Positions 27,029 to 36,445 of a stretch of DNA of 54,544 nucleotides are shown here, in pieces (positions within the stretch are counted from its first letter, which is position 1; each line of letters begins with the position of its first letter). A model generated the notes under the pieces. The model did no database searches. It was given only the letters and a program-made list of their open reading frames with translations, and had not been told where the DNA came from. The stretch is taken from contig REDI01000085.1 of the NCBI GenBank assembly GCA_007693595.1, positions 1 to 54,544 of the forward strand. The letters run 5' to 3'. The position numbers and the translations under genes are program-made. The stretch comes from Deltaproteobacteria bacterium. Lineage in GTDB: Bacteria > Myxococcota_A > UBA796 > GCA-2862545.

Positions 27029-27050
27029 GCGCAAACGTCGCTCTTTGCGC
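27029..27050 (+). terminator. Hairpin after fadA
   Basis: GCGCAAA (27029-27035) and TTTGCGC (27044-27050) pair with an 8-base loop, 8 bases after the fadA stop. No long T-tract follows, so this is a weak or Rho-assisted terminator at best. Confidence 0.4.
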
Positions 27051-27132
27051 CTAACGCCACCCTTCGCGCCGCGGGCCCCCCTCGCGGCGTTGCGGCGCGC
27101 GGGGGTGAAGGTTCGCGTTCGAGGCGAGTCGC

Positions 27133-27606
27133 TCAGTCCTCGGCGATCGGATCCTTGTCGACCGCGATGAGCACGATCCCTCGCTTGAGCTCCTCGGGCC
27201 CACGCCGCCCGAAGGTCCAGGTCTTGCCATCGCTGAGCTTCTTGACGAGCGGGTAGCTCTCTTCGATATCGGGGTTGGTGCGCCACGCATCGGGCGCATG
27301 GAGGCAGTCGAGATCGGGGATGCGCACCGCCTCCCGACCGTCGTTGGTCTCGAAGGTCTGCCCTTCCAGGATGCGGATGCAGCGCCAGGTGTGGTTCTCT
27401 TCCCAGTCGGACTGAAGGCTGGTGCGGAGCACGACCCGCATGCCTACCGGAGCCACGACGGTCATGGAACGGATCTTGTCGCCGGGCAGATCGTCGCCCT
27501 GCCGTCCCGAGGGAAAGATGCGGGCCTCAAATCGGTCTCCCGAGTAGTTGATCCCGCTATACCCAACGATATCAGCACGACAGTTCTCAGCGATCTCCCA
27601 CTTCAT
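27133..27606 (-). CDS. Possible beta/gamma-crystallin-like protein
   Basis: 157 residues, no signal peptide. An N-terminal stretch fits one Greek-key motif of the beta/gamma-crystallin fold: VGYSGINYSGDRFEARIF, then Gly-rich turn and LPGDKIRSMTV (D43-K-I-R-S47), matching the Y-x-G ... D-K-I-S pattern. The second half (WRCIRILEGQTF, FGRRGPEELKRGIVLIAV) is less clear. Bacterial members often bind calcium. Family assignment is by motif only and could be wrong. Convergent with fadA. Confidence 0.6.
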   Translation of the reverse strand: MKWEIAENCRADIVGYSGINYSGDRFEARIFPSGRQGDDLPGDKIRSMTVVAPVGMRVVLRTSLQSDWEENHTWRCIRILEGQTFETNDGREAVRIPDLDCLHAPDAWRTNPDIEESYPLVKKLSDGKTWTFGRRGPEELKRGIVLIAVDKDPIAED

Positions 27607-27768
27607 ACATCAACTCCAGTTCGAAGGTGCGCGGGCTCAGCGTGGCCGCGTGCCGGCAGCATACAACAAGGGGAGGCCTCGCGCCGACACACCTAGCCCT
27701 CCTGCTGGAGCTACGGCGGTGCTTTGGCTCTCGCATCGGTAGGTCTGTCCCTCCTCTTCTCCCGCTAT

Positions 27769-27797
27769 TTGACATAACGCGCCCACCGTGCTACCCT
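27769..27797 (+). promoter_or_regulatory. Sigma-70-type promoter of the DUF2188 gene
   Basis: A perfect -35 TTGACA (27769-27774) is separated by exactly 17 bases from TACCCT (27792-27797), which keeps the T, A and last T of the -10 consensus. The predicted start is about 27804, giving a short leader of about 50 bases to the AAAGGAG ribosome binding site. Confidence 0.6.
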
Positions 27798-27843
27798 AGC
27801 ATTGCAGGTGAGAGTTTTCCACCTCACACCGATCCACCTCAAC

Positions 27844-27859
27844 AAAGGAGCCCACGATC
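27844..27859 (+). promoter_or_regulatory. Strong ribosome binding site with no ATG/GTG/TTG, possible ATC start
   Basis: AAAGGAG (27844-27850) is followed after 6 bases by ATC (27857-27859), in frame with the DUF2188 coding sequence and with no stop in between. The next codons (GCT TTC AAG AAC GCT GTT GCC) are gene-like. No in-frame standard start occurs before 27992. Either ATC (or ACG at 27854) is the start codon, or an ATG was changed or misread. Confidence 0.45.
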
Positions 27860-27991
27860 GCTTTCAAGAACGCTGTTGCCCGCCTACCCCTCCCCTCCCC
27901 CCTCCGTCTCCTGCGGCGCCCCAAGGCCGCTGGCAGCTCCCGTAAGGCGCTCCGCCCTTCGGCTTCTCCCGCCAAGCCCTCCGACGCCCGC

Positions 27992-28363
27992 ATGAGCGCG
28001 TCCCCCTCCGCCCCAGGCAAGGCCGAGCCCACACAGCGCAAGAAGGCCACGATGGCTACTCCCAAACCGCCAGCTCCCGCTTCGGCGGCTCGCGTCGCGT
28101 CCGAGAGCGCTGCCACAGTGCAGGCCCAACCCACCGAGGAAACCATGAACGAAACGCCCTCCATCGACACCATGACCGTTCAACCCCACAGCGATGGGTG
28201 GGCGCTGAAGATCGACAACCTCAAGGAGCCCGCGTGGGTTGTGAGCACCAAGAAGCGTGCCGTAAAGGCCGCGAAGGATGCCGCTAAGTTCCACGAGGCG
28301 ACCCTGCGCGTCCTCACCCAGCAGGGCAAGTTGCACAAAGAGTTCGACTACGCGGCCGCCTGA
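27992..28363 (+). CDS. DUF2188-like protein with a basic Ala/Pro/Lys tail
   Basis: 123 residues from the first ATG. The C-terminal 70 residues resemble DUF2188: VQPHSDGWALKIDNL, then STKKRAVKAAKDAAKF and RVLTQQGKLHKEFDY. The N-terminal region is low-complexity Ala/Pro/Lys/Ser, reminiscent of histone-H1-like tails. The start is unclear. Candidates are ATG 27992 (poor SD), ATG 28052 (AAGG upstream), ATG 28145 with GAGG five bases upstream giving a 72-residue core, and a non-standard ATC at 27857 that fits the promoter and SD best and gives 168 residues. Isolated single gene; function unknown. Confidence 0.65.
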   Translation: MSASPSAPGKAEPTQRKKATMATPKPPAPASAARVASESAATVQAQPTEETMNETPSIDTMTVQPHSDGWALKIDNLKEPAWVVSTKKRAVKAAKDAAKFHEATLRVLTQQGKLHKEFDYAAA

Positions 28364-28440
28364 TCCCGACTGGAAAGGTCGCACGTCGCGCCGGCCCTCC
28401 CCCTTGGAGCGGTCGGCGCAGCTCGTTCCCCAGTCGCCCC

Positions 28441-31104
28441 CTACGCCAGGTGCTCCGCCAGCGCAGCCCGGCGCTCCAAGCCAGCCAGACCGCCCCACCC
28501 CTCGGACAAGCCTCGAACCACGCCATCGCGCACGATGAGCGTCTCGCGTTTGAGGATCCGAGCGCGCTCCGGTGCGTCGGTGAGCAGGGGAAGGATCTCG
28601 CGGAGCTTGCCCGCCTTTCCCTCATGCTCGACCAGATCGATCTCAAGCGCGGGGACCTCGCCTTCGCGCAGCGCGAGGTGATGGATCATCGGACGCACAT
28701 CGACGGTCGACCAGACCACCGCCCGCTTCCCTCGCTTGCCACGACCACCCCGGGCCTTGGAGCGGGTCTTTCCGCGGCGCTCGACCGGGATCTGTTCCGC
28801 ATCCAGCAGCGCTTGCACCTTCTGGCCGAGGACCGCCGGATCGTCCTCGGGGAGAAAGACGGTCAGCCTGAGCCCCTGAGCTGTCGCCATGAGGGAGGTC
28901 TCGCGCAGATCGACCTCGCGCACCGCCAGGACATCGAAGGCCTGAGGGCAGGTGGCGCGGAGCTTGTTCAGCAGCTCGATCGGATCGACCCGCTCGGTGA
29001 GGGTGACGTCCATGTAGTCGCCGGTCGACTCTTGGCCGACCGGGGTGGCGGAGGCGAAGGCGACCTTGGGGTGAGGGTGGTGACCCTGGCTGTAAGACAA
29101 GGGCGTCTGAGCTCGGCGAAGGGTGCGGATCCAGGCGTTCATGCATTCTAAATGCGAGAGAAAGCGCCCGTTGCCCGTTCGTGCCACGCGGAACCAGAGC
29201 CGCTGGACGGCAGGCGGCTCGACGAAGGGCTCGGCGGGGGCGCGCTCAAAGGTCTTCTCTTCTTTGCGGCCCTCGATCTGGTTTCGCAGCATGTGGGCGC
29301 AGAGCTCGCGCTCTTGATCGATGACCCCGCACTTATGGCAGCGCTTGTGGCGGCAGTCCTGGGCATGCTTGAGCTCGACCGCGCGAGCCCAGTCGTCTTG
29401 GAACCACCGCTTCGGGATCAACACGTCGATGTGATCCCAGGGCAGGCGCTCGTCGAGGTCGCGCTCCCTCAGCGCGTCGTGCACGTCGTAGCCCGTCTCT
29501 TCGACGGCCTGCATCCAGAGGTCGAAGCGCAAGTGCTCGCGCCAGGCATCGAAGCGACACCCGAGCTCAAAGGCGCGCTGGAGGAGGTCGGCGGCGCGTC
29601 GATCGGCGCGGCTGACCAGGCCCTCTAGGAAGGTCTCTTCGGGATCGTGACGGCCGAACTTGATCGCGGGGTGGCGCCCCAGACGTCTCTGGAGGACATC
29701 CTGCTTGCGCACGGTCTCGTCGAGGCCGATCTGTTCGGCCCACTGAAAGGGCGTGAAGGGCTTGGGCACAAAGGTCGAGACGCCCATGTTCACCCGCGCT
29801 TTACGGTTGGCTTGCCGGCCGTGTTCGATGGTTCGGACGCAGAGATCGGCGATGGCCTCGATGTCGTCGTCGCGTTCGGTGGGCAGCCCGATCATGAAGT
29901 AGAGCTTGACGTGCCCCCAGCCCTTTTCGTAGGCCCCGCGGGACATCTCGAGGAGCTCCTCGTCGGGGATCCACTTGTTGATCACCGCACGGAGTCGCGG
30001 GCTGGCGGCCTCGGGCGCAAAGGTGATGCCCGTGCGACGCTCGGAAGCGGCCATGTCGGAGAGCTCGACCGAGTAGCTGTCGAGGCGCAAGCTCGGAAGC
30101 GAGACCGCAAACCGCCCTGCGCGGGCCTTTTTGGCGGTGTTGTCGACGAGCTGGCGCACCCGGCTGTGATCGCAGGTCGAGAGACTGACCAGGCTCACCT
30201 CTTCGTAGCCGGTGGTCGCGAGGGTGCGATCCAAGAGGTCATCGACCTTGTCGAGGGTGCGCTCCCGCACAGGACGTGTGGTCATGCCCGCCTGACAGAA
30301 GCGGCAGCCCTGGGTGCAGCCGCGCAGGACTTCGAGGCTGATGCGGTCGTGGACCTGCTGGGTGAAGGGCACGATGTAGTCGACAGGGAAGGTCGCACCA
30401 TTCAGATCACGGGTGATGCGCTTGCGCACCTTGGGCGCGTCCTGAACCGGAAGGATCCGGCCGTCTTCGAGGGTCTCGAAGGGGTAGAGCGCCGGCACGT
30501 ACACGCCCTCGAGCAAGGAGAGGGCCCGGAGCTTCTCGGCCCGTGGACGACCCTTGAGCCGGCGGAGGAGCTGGACGATCTCGAGGATCGCGTCCTCGCC
30601 GTCACCGATGACGAAGAAGTCCATGAAGGGGGCGATCGGCTCGGGGTTGAAGACCGCAGGGCCCCCCGCGAAGGTGAGGGGGTGGTCTTCGCCCCGATCC
30701 TGCGTGCGCAGAGGGATCCCCGCGAGGTCGATCAGGTTGAGGATGTTGGTGTAGGTCAGCTCGGACTGAAGGGTAAAGCCGATCCCATCGAAGTCCGCCA
30801 CGCTGTCCTTGGACTCGAGACCGAAGAGTGGCAGATCGCGCGCCCGCAGCTCCCGCTCCATGTCGAGTGCGGGGGCGTAGAGCCGCTCGCACCACGCCCA
30901 GGGGAGCTTGTTGACGCACGAATAGAGGATGTGAACGCCCAGGTTGCCGAGCCCGAGATCATAGAGATCCGGGAAGGCCAGCGCCAGCCGAACGTCGACC
31001 TCGCCACGGTTCTTGCGCACGGCGTTAACCTCGTCGCCAAGGTATCTACTCGGTTTCTCTACGAGGGGTAGGATCTCTTGGTCGAGGATGGCGGCGAGGT
31101 TCAT
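28441..31104 (-). CDS. B12-binding radical SAM protein fused to a DUF2344 domain (TIGR03960/TIGR03936-like)
   Basis: 887 residues. The N-terminal region (about 35-230) resembles a cobalamin-binding domain (FPDLYDLGLGNLGVHILY, FAGGPAVFNPEPIAPF). The radical SAM domain carries C263-x3-C267-x2-C270 in RGCTQGCRFCQAG and continues to about 560. A cysteine cluster CRHKRCHKCGVID lies near 600. The C-terminal 250 residues match DUF2344 (FRVARTGNGRFLSHLECM, YSQGHHPHPKVAFA). The fusion is known in proteobacteria, often near ribosomal or RNase genes, but its substrate is not established. A Lys/Arg-rich insertion (about 790-805) may touch RNA. It is divergent from a lipoprotein gene. Confidence 0.9.
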   Translation of the reverse strand: MNLAAILDQEILPLVEKPSRYLGDEVNAVRKNRGEVDVRLALAFPDLYDLGLGNLGVHILYSCVNKLPWAWCERLYAPALDMERELRARDLPLFGLESKDSVADFDGIGFTLQSELTYTNILNLIDLAGIPLRTQDRGEDHPLTFAGGPAVFNPEPIAPFMDFFVIGDGEDAILEIVQLLRRLKGRPRAEKLRALSLLEGVYVPALYPFETLEDGRILPVQDAPKVRKRITRDLNGATFPVDYIVPFTQQVHDRISLEVLRGCTQGCRFCQAGMTTRPVRERTLDKVDDLLDRTLATTGYEEVSLVSLSTCDHSRVRQLVDNTAKKARAGRFAVSLPSLRLDSYSVELSDMAASERRTGITFAPEAASPRLRAVINKWIPDEELLEMSRGAYEKGWGHVKLYFMIGLPTERDDDIEAIADLCVRTIEHGRQANRKARVNMGVSTFVPKPFTPFQWAEQIGLDETVRKQDVLQRRLGRHPAIKFGRHDPEETFLEGLVSRADRRAADLLQRAFELGCRFDAWREHLRFDLWMQAVEETGYDVHDALRERDLDERLPWDHIDVLIPKRWFQDDWARAVELKHAQDCRHKRCHKCGVIDQERELCAHMLRNQIEGRKEEKTFERAPAEPFVEPPAVQRLWFRVARTGNGRFLSHLECMNAWIRTLRRAQTPLSYSQGHHPHPKVAFASATPVGQESTGDYMDVTLTERVDPIELLNKLRATCPQAFDVLAVREVDLRETSLMATAQGLRLTVFLPEDDPAVLGQKVQALLDAEQIPVERRGKTRSKARGGRGKRGKRAVVWSTVDVRPMIHHLALREGEVPALEIDLVEHEGKAGKLREILPLLTDAPERARILKRETLIVRDGVVRGLSEGWGGLAGLERRAALAEHLA

Positions 31105-31123
31105 CGAGGTCTCCGAGCGCTGG

Positions 31124-31145
31124 GTTCACCGATCGCGTGGTGAAC
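31124..31145. promoter_or_regulatory. Inverted repeat in a divergent intergenic region
   Basis: GTTCACC (31124-31130) and GGTGAAC (31139-31145), perfect 7-base arms around 8 bases, lie between the divergent radical SAM (minus) and lipoprotein (plus) genes. Spacing and position fit a dimeric regulator site. No regulator gene adjoins. Confidence 0.35.
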
Positions 31146-31216
31146 GATCTGCGAGCGGGCGGTATAGCTCATCTGCGCGCGGGTGACCTCGAACCGGCCC
31201 GCCCAGACGGAGCTCG

Positions 31217-32023
31217 ATGGTCCACAGGCTGCTGCTCACGATCCTCCTCAGCTCTTGCGCAGTCCGCTCCGCGAGCACGGCCCTGCCCGACGAGGCGGCG
31301 CGGATCAGCTACCGGGTGGGGCTCGTGGCCGGCTCGGGCGATCGCACGGTGACCGACGTCTTTACCCTCGCCGCCGTGCCAAAGCGTGGGGGCGTGTGGT
31401 CCTTCCGGGTCGAGACGTCCGAGAGCAGCATCGAGCAAGGGGCTGGTGAGATCTCCTACAACTCCGACGCCCCGACCCCCGCCGATCCCTGGCCCTTGGT
31501 CGCCCAGTTCGCGATCAGCGCCGTCCCTGCCACGATCGCGCTCGACGACCGTGGGCGACCCCTGACCATGATCGATCCGCAGCGCTGGCAGCGGCTCGCG
31601 CGCGTCGAGGTGGAGCGCCGCGCCCTCCCACACCAAGCGGCCCAGAGCATCGACGCGCTGCTCGACCCCGAGGGCCTGGTGCGCGATCTGCAGCGAAGCC
31701 TGCCCGGCCTCCCCCCCGACCAGGGTCCATGGGAGCGCGAAGAGCACATCGCGGGTCTACCCATCCTCCGCCGCGAGTCCTGCGAGCGTAGCGCACGCGG
31801 GGCCCGCACGACCTGGGACTGCGCCGGCACGCTGCACATCGCGGACCCGGAGCTGGGAGCCAAGATCTTCGAGGGCTCCTCGATCACGACGGTCACCGCC
31901 GACCGAGCCGGTATGCTGGAGCTCGACACCCTCTACGACGCGACCCTGGTCTTCGTCGATCCTCACTCTGGACAGACCCGCGACCGCCCTATCGCCGGTC
32001 GTCGAAGGGTGATACGCCAGTGA
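31217..32023 (+). CDS. Uncharacterised lipoprotein
   Basis: 268 residues. Signal peptide with lipobox LSSC (Cys14). The rest is beta-rich with an acidic, Asp/Glu-balanced composition (ISYRVGLVAGSGDRTVTDVF, GVWSFRVETSESS, ATIALDDRGRPLTMIDPQRW). Two cysteines (in RESCERS and TWDCAG) could pair. It has the look of periplasmic proteins that compare a signal against a threshold, but I do not recognise a family. GGAG five bases before the ATG. Followed 22 bases later by a DUF4476 protein, so the two probably form an operon. Confidence 0.7.
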   Translation: MVHRLLLTILLSSCAVRSASTALPDEAARISYRVGLVAGSGDRTVTDVFTLAAVPKRGGVWSFRVETSESSIEQGAGEISYNSDAPTPADPWPLVAQFAISAVPATIALDDRGRPLTMIDPQRWQRLARVEVERRALPHQAAQSIDALLDPEGLVRDLQRSLPGLPPDQGPWEREEHIAGLPILRRESCERSARGARTTWDCAGTLHIADPELGAKIFEGSSITTVTADRAGMLELDTLYDATLVFVDPHSGQTRDRPIAGRRRVIRQ

Positions 32024-32045
32024 ACATCCCTCCTGGAGACCCTCG

Positions 32046-32684
32046 ATGATCTCGACCCTCCTGCTCGCGACCTTGGCCTTCGCTGAGCCCCCAATGCCCG
32101 GCGACGTCGAGGTCGAGTCCCTGCGAGCCACCGTCAACGACCTGCGCGCCGTGATCCGCACCTCGGGCAACCAGCGCCTCAACGGCGAAGCCAACCGGCA
32201 CCTTCGGGCCTTGGAGCGCGATCTGGAGCGCCTCGACGCCCTGCGCTTCGACCTGCTAGGACACGCAGCCCTGATCGAGGGGGACCTCGCCGCATGCCGC
32301 CTCGAGAGTCCAGATCTTCCGCCTCCGCGCTACCTGCGCTACGATCCCTCGGCCTGGGCCTCCCCCGACGACGCCCCCGAGGCCAAAGATCCCCCTGCGC
32401 CTTCAACCCCCGAGGAGCTGGAGCGCATCAAGACCGCGGTGGCCTCGGCGACCTTCTCGAACGCCAAGCTCGACGCGCTCCGGTCTGCGATCCGCGATCG
32501 TCACTTCCAGGCCCAGCAGGTGCGCGAGATCCTCGACTGGTTCAGCTATGGGCGCGACAAGGTCGAGGCCGCCGTGATGCTGCACCCACGGGTCATCGAC
32601 CACGAGAACTGGTTCGTAATCTACGAAGCCTTCAACTTCCCGACGGAGCGAAAGAAGGTCCAGGAGCGGATCGGCGACCTGTAG
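32046..32684 (+). CDS. Secreted DUF4476 protein
   Basis: 212 residues. Short signal peptide (MISTLLLATLAFA, cleavage before EPP). A coiled-coil-like segment (about 25-80, LRALERDLERLDALRFDLL) and a Pro-rich linker lead to the C-terminal 90 residues, which match DUF4476: ATFSNAKLDALRSAI, QAQQVREILDWFSYGRDKVE, HPRVIDHENWFVIYEAF. DUF4476 is common in Bacteroidota and Myxococcota; function unknown. GGAG upstream. Converges with the coiled-coil membrane protein at 32694. Confidence 0.8.
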   Translation: MISTLLLATLAFAEPPMPGDVEVESLRATVNDLRAVIRTSGNQRLNGEANRHLRALERDLERLDALRFDLLGHAALIEGDLAACRLESPDLPPPRYLRYDPSAWASPDDAPEAKDPPAPSTPEELERIKTAVASATFSNAKLDALRSAIRDRHFQAQQVREILDWFSYGRDKVEAAVMLHPRVIDHENWFVIYEAFNFPTERKKVQERIGDL

Positions 32685-32693
32685 CGGTCGGGA

Positions 32694-33188
32694 TCAGCGC
32701 CCGATCAAGGCGTCGACGTCGCCAGCGAGGCTGTCGATGGTGCCCTTGGCCGCCTCGGGGGCCAGAGGATCGATCTGGACGGCCTTGAGACGCGGGACGA
32801 TCTCTTCGGCCTCGGGCACGCCGTCGAGGCGCTGCGCGGCCACGTTGAGTCGCTGAGTGACGATGCCGTAGTTCATCTGTTCGAGGCTCATGCGAGCGCG
32901 GGCGATCTCGACACGAGCGCTCAGGATCGAGGCTCGCTTGAGCTCCTTGTCGAGGCCCTGCTGAAGCTCGTCGGCCGACTGCTCCGCCTGCTGAAGCTCC
33001 GACGCCGCTGCGGCCTTGAGCTCGCGAACCTCGGCCTGCCCGGTGAACCAGACGTAGCCCGCGCCAGCACCTCCGATCACCAAGCCAACCCCGAGCCCGA
33101 TCGCGAGGAACTTGAGCCGTTCCACCATGAGGTTGGGCTTGGGCGCATCGGCCGAGGCCTTGGCGGGGGTCTTGCGGTCGTCGGTCAT
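32694..33188 (-). CDS. Membrane-anchored coiled-coil protein
   Basis: 164 residues. A hydrophilic N-terminus of about 25 residues, one membrane segment (FLAIGLGVGLVIGGAGAGYV), then a long helical coiled coil rich in Ala, Glu, Gln and Leu (about 52-125). Predicted topology is N-in with the coiled coil in the periplasm. AAGGAG lies 6 bases before the ATG. Not recognised; the shape suits a scaffold or envelope tether. The next gene upstream on the same strand (33213) encodes an integral membrane protein. Confidence 0.65.
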   Translation of the reverse strand: MTDDRKTPAKASADAPKPNLMVERLKFLAIGLGVGLVIGGAGAGYVWFTGQAEVRELKAAAASELQQAEQSADELQQGLDKELKRASILSARVEIARARMSLEQMNYGIVTQRLNVAAQRLDGVPEAEEIVPRLKAVQIDPLAPEAAKGTIDSLAGDVDALIGR

Positions 33189-33212
33189 GATGAACTCCTT
33201 GGATGGATAAGG

Positions 33213-33734
33213 CTATACCGGCTCGGAAGTGGGCTGTCCGCCAGATACTTCCGCAGAGGGCTCATGAGGGGGCCGGCCGTCGAGGCCCACCGGGACGCGA
33301 CGCAGGAAGAAAGGGCGTGGGCGACGAGGTCCTGGCCGCTCGAGGGCCAAGGGCAGGCTGACGGCACCGCACAGCCCTATAAGCACCAAGGTGGCTTCGA
33401 CCAACCGCTCACGGGGTCCAGGTGGCACGACATCGGGCAGGAGGAAGGGCGAGAGCAGCCCGAGCGCCATCGCGGCGAGCCCCACGCCCGCCAGCCCCGG
33501 TCGCCCCACACCATGACGCGCTCCGCGAGCCCAGGCCACGGCGCCTAGCACGAGCGCGACCGCCAACAGCACGGCGGTGAACGATGACGGAAACCCCCCC
33601 GAGAAGGCGAGCGCGACGCCGGCGGCGCACAGGGTGGTGGCCCCGACATCACGCCATGGGGACGCGAGCCACTGAAGGACCGCCAGGCCCACCGCCACGG
33701 CTGCTGCGACTTCACCGGGTTCCCAGGAATCCAT
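33213..33734 (-). CDS. Small multi-pass membrane protein
   Basis: 173 residues with four or five hydrophobic segments (EVAAAVAVGLAVLQWLA, VGATTLCAAGVALAFSG, AVLLAVALVLGAVAWA, GLAAMALGLLSPFLL, ATLVLIGLCGAVSLPLAL) and a hydrophilic Pro/Arg-rich tail. No family recognised. The reading frame ends 24 bases before the coiled-coil protein gene on the same strand, so they may be co-expressed. Divergent from boxC. Confidence 0.55.
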   Translation of the reverse strand: MDSWEPGEVAAAVAVGLAVLQWLASPWRDVGATTLCAAGVALAFSGGFPSSFTAVLLAVALVLGAVAWARGARHGVGRPGLAGVGLAAMALGLLSPFLLPDVVPPGPRERLVEATLVLIGLCGAVSLPLALERPGPRRPRPFFLRRVPVGLDGRPPHEPSAEVSGGQPTSEPV

Positions 33735-33838
33735 GAGCGCTCTCTACCTCGAACCCGCCGCGGACGCTCCCCCGCTTCGAGGATGCGATGAGGCGCGGTC
33801 CGGGCTACGGACCGCCCCCGCCTCCGGAGGTCGCCACC

Positions 33839-35503
<1,665 letters not shown>

Positions 35504-35508
35504 GTCGG

Positions 35509-35539
35509 TTGCACTCGTGCTCGCCTCCTGATCTATACT
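35509..35539 (+). promoter_or_regulatory. Possible promoter of the 35582 gene
   Basis: TTGCAC (35509-35514) and TATACT (35534-35539), a near-consensus -10, are 19 bases apart, slightly long. They lie 43-73 bases before the ATG at 35582 in the only spacer after boxC. Confidence 0.4.
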
Positions 35540-35581
35540 CGCGCCCCTGAACACCACCTAACTCTTGTTCCTGGGTACCCC

Positions 35582-36355
35582 ATGAGCCTCGAAGATCCGA
35601 AGCCCCGTGGCCTGGTGCTCCCCATCACCTGCTCGGTCTTCGCCATCTCCGTCCTGCTGCCCTTCCTGTGCTGCTGCGGCCTCTGCATGTTGCCTCGCCA
35701 GCTCCAGAGCGAAGAGACTCGCGAAGCCCTAGAGGTCCAACGCCAGGAGCGGGCCGAGGCCCGACGAATCGAGGCTGAGCGCCGGCGTCAGGCCAGGCAA
35801 GAGGAGCAAGACGCGCGGGTCGCCGCCAAGCTACGGGCCGACGCCGTCGCCGAGGCCCGCGCGAAGCTCACCCCAGACGACCAGCGAGCCTTCTGCCAGG
35901 TCATCGACGAGTACGCCGAGCGCTACCGCGCCGCCGAGAACGACCTCCAGAGGGGTCGCGTGCGCACCCAGCGCGGAGAGGCGCTTCGAGGAGCGCTCGA
36001 TGAAGGCAAGGTCGCCAGGTGGACCGGCCATGTCAAGCGTCTGACGACGACGAACCAAGGCAACGTCTCGATCCAGATCACCTTGCCGTGCGAGCGCTCG
36101 GTGCGCCTGGGCACCGCCGAGGGGGAGCTGGTCGATCAGGTCCGCGCCGAGCGTGGGGCGGACACCCTCATCCCCCACGACGCCCCCATCTACGATCAGC
36201 TCGCAACGCTCAACCGAGGCGACTGGATGTACTTCTCGGGCGAGCTCATCCCCCACGAACGCGATGGCTTCGAGGACGCGAGCTTCACCGAGGCCGGCAC
36301 AATGACCGGGCCCTACTTCTTGTTCCGCGTCCAGGAGCTACACGAAGAACCTTGA
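35582..36355 (+). CDS. Membrane-anchored coiled-coil protein
   Basis: 257 residues. One Cys-rich membrane segment (VFAISVLLPFLCCCGLCML, about 19-37), a highly charged helix of about 65 residues rich in Arg, Glu, Ala and Gln (ALEVQRQERAEARRIEAE onward), then a globular C-terminal domain (about 130-257) with beta strands such as VSIQITLPCERSV and GDWMYFSGELI. The latter resembles an OB-type barrel, but I cannot confirm that. Function unknown. Its own promoter appears to precede it and a hairpin follows the stop. Confidence 0.65.
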   Translation: MSLEDPKPRGLVLPITCSVFAISVLLPFLCCCGLCMLPRQLQSEETREALEVQRQERAEARRIEAERRRQARQEEQDARVAAKLRADAVAEARAKLTPDDQRAFCQVIDEYAERYRAAENDLQRGRVRTQRGEALRGALDEGKVARWTGHVKRLTTTNQGNVSIQITLPCERSVRLGTAEGELVDQVRAERGADTLIPHDAPIYDQLATLNRGDWMYFSGELIPHERDGFEDASFTEAGTMTGPYFLFRVQELHEEP

Positions 36356-36376
36356 TCCTGGGCGCTCCACCCAGGA
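36356..36376 (+). terminator. Hairpin between the coiled-coil gene and trpD
   Basis: TCCTGGG (36356-36362) and CCCAGGA (36370-36376) pair around a 7-base loop immediately after the stop codon of the upstream gene. No T-tract follows. It probably separates that gene from trpD. Confidence 0.45.
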
Positions 36377-36445
36377 CCCGGCTCGTCGAGGAGCGGGGAG
36401 CGTATTAGCGTAGTGGTACGATCGCTTGTGCCCCCGGAGCCCGCT

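Noticed and set aside
29647-31071. 474-codon plus-strand frame across the radical SAM-DUF2344 gene
   Set aside because: Antisense to a gene with a clear CX3CX2C motif and full-length family match.
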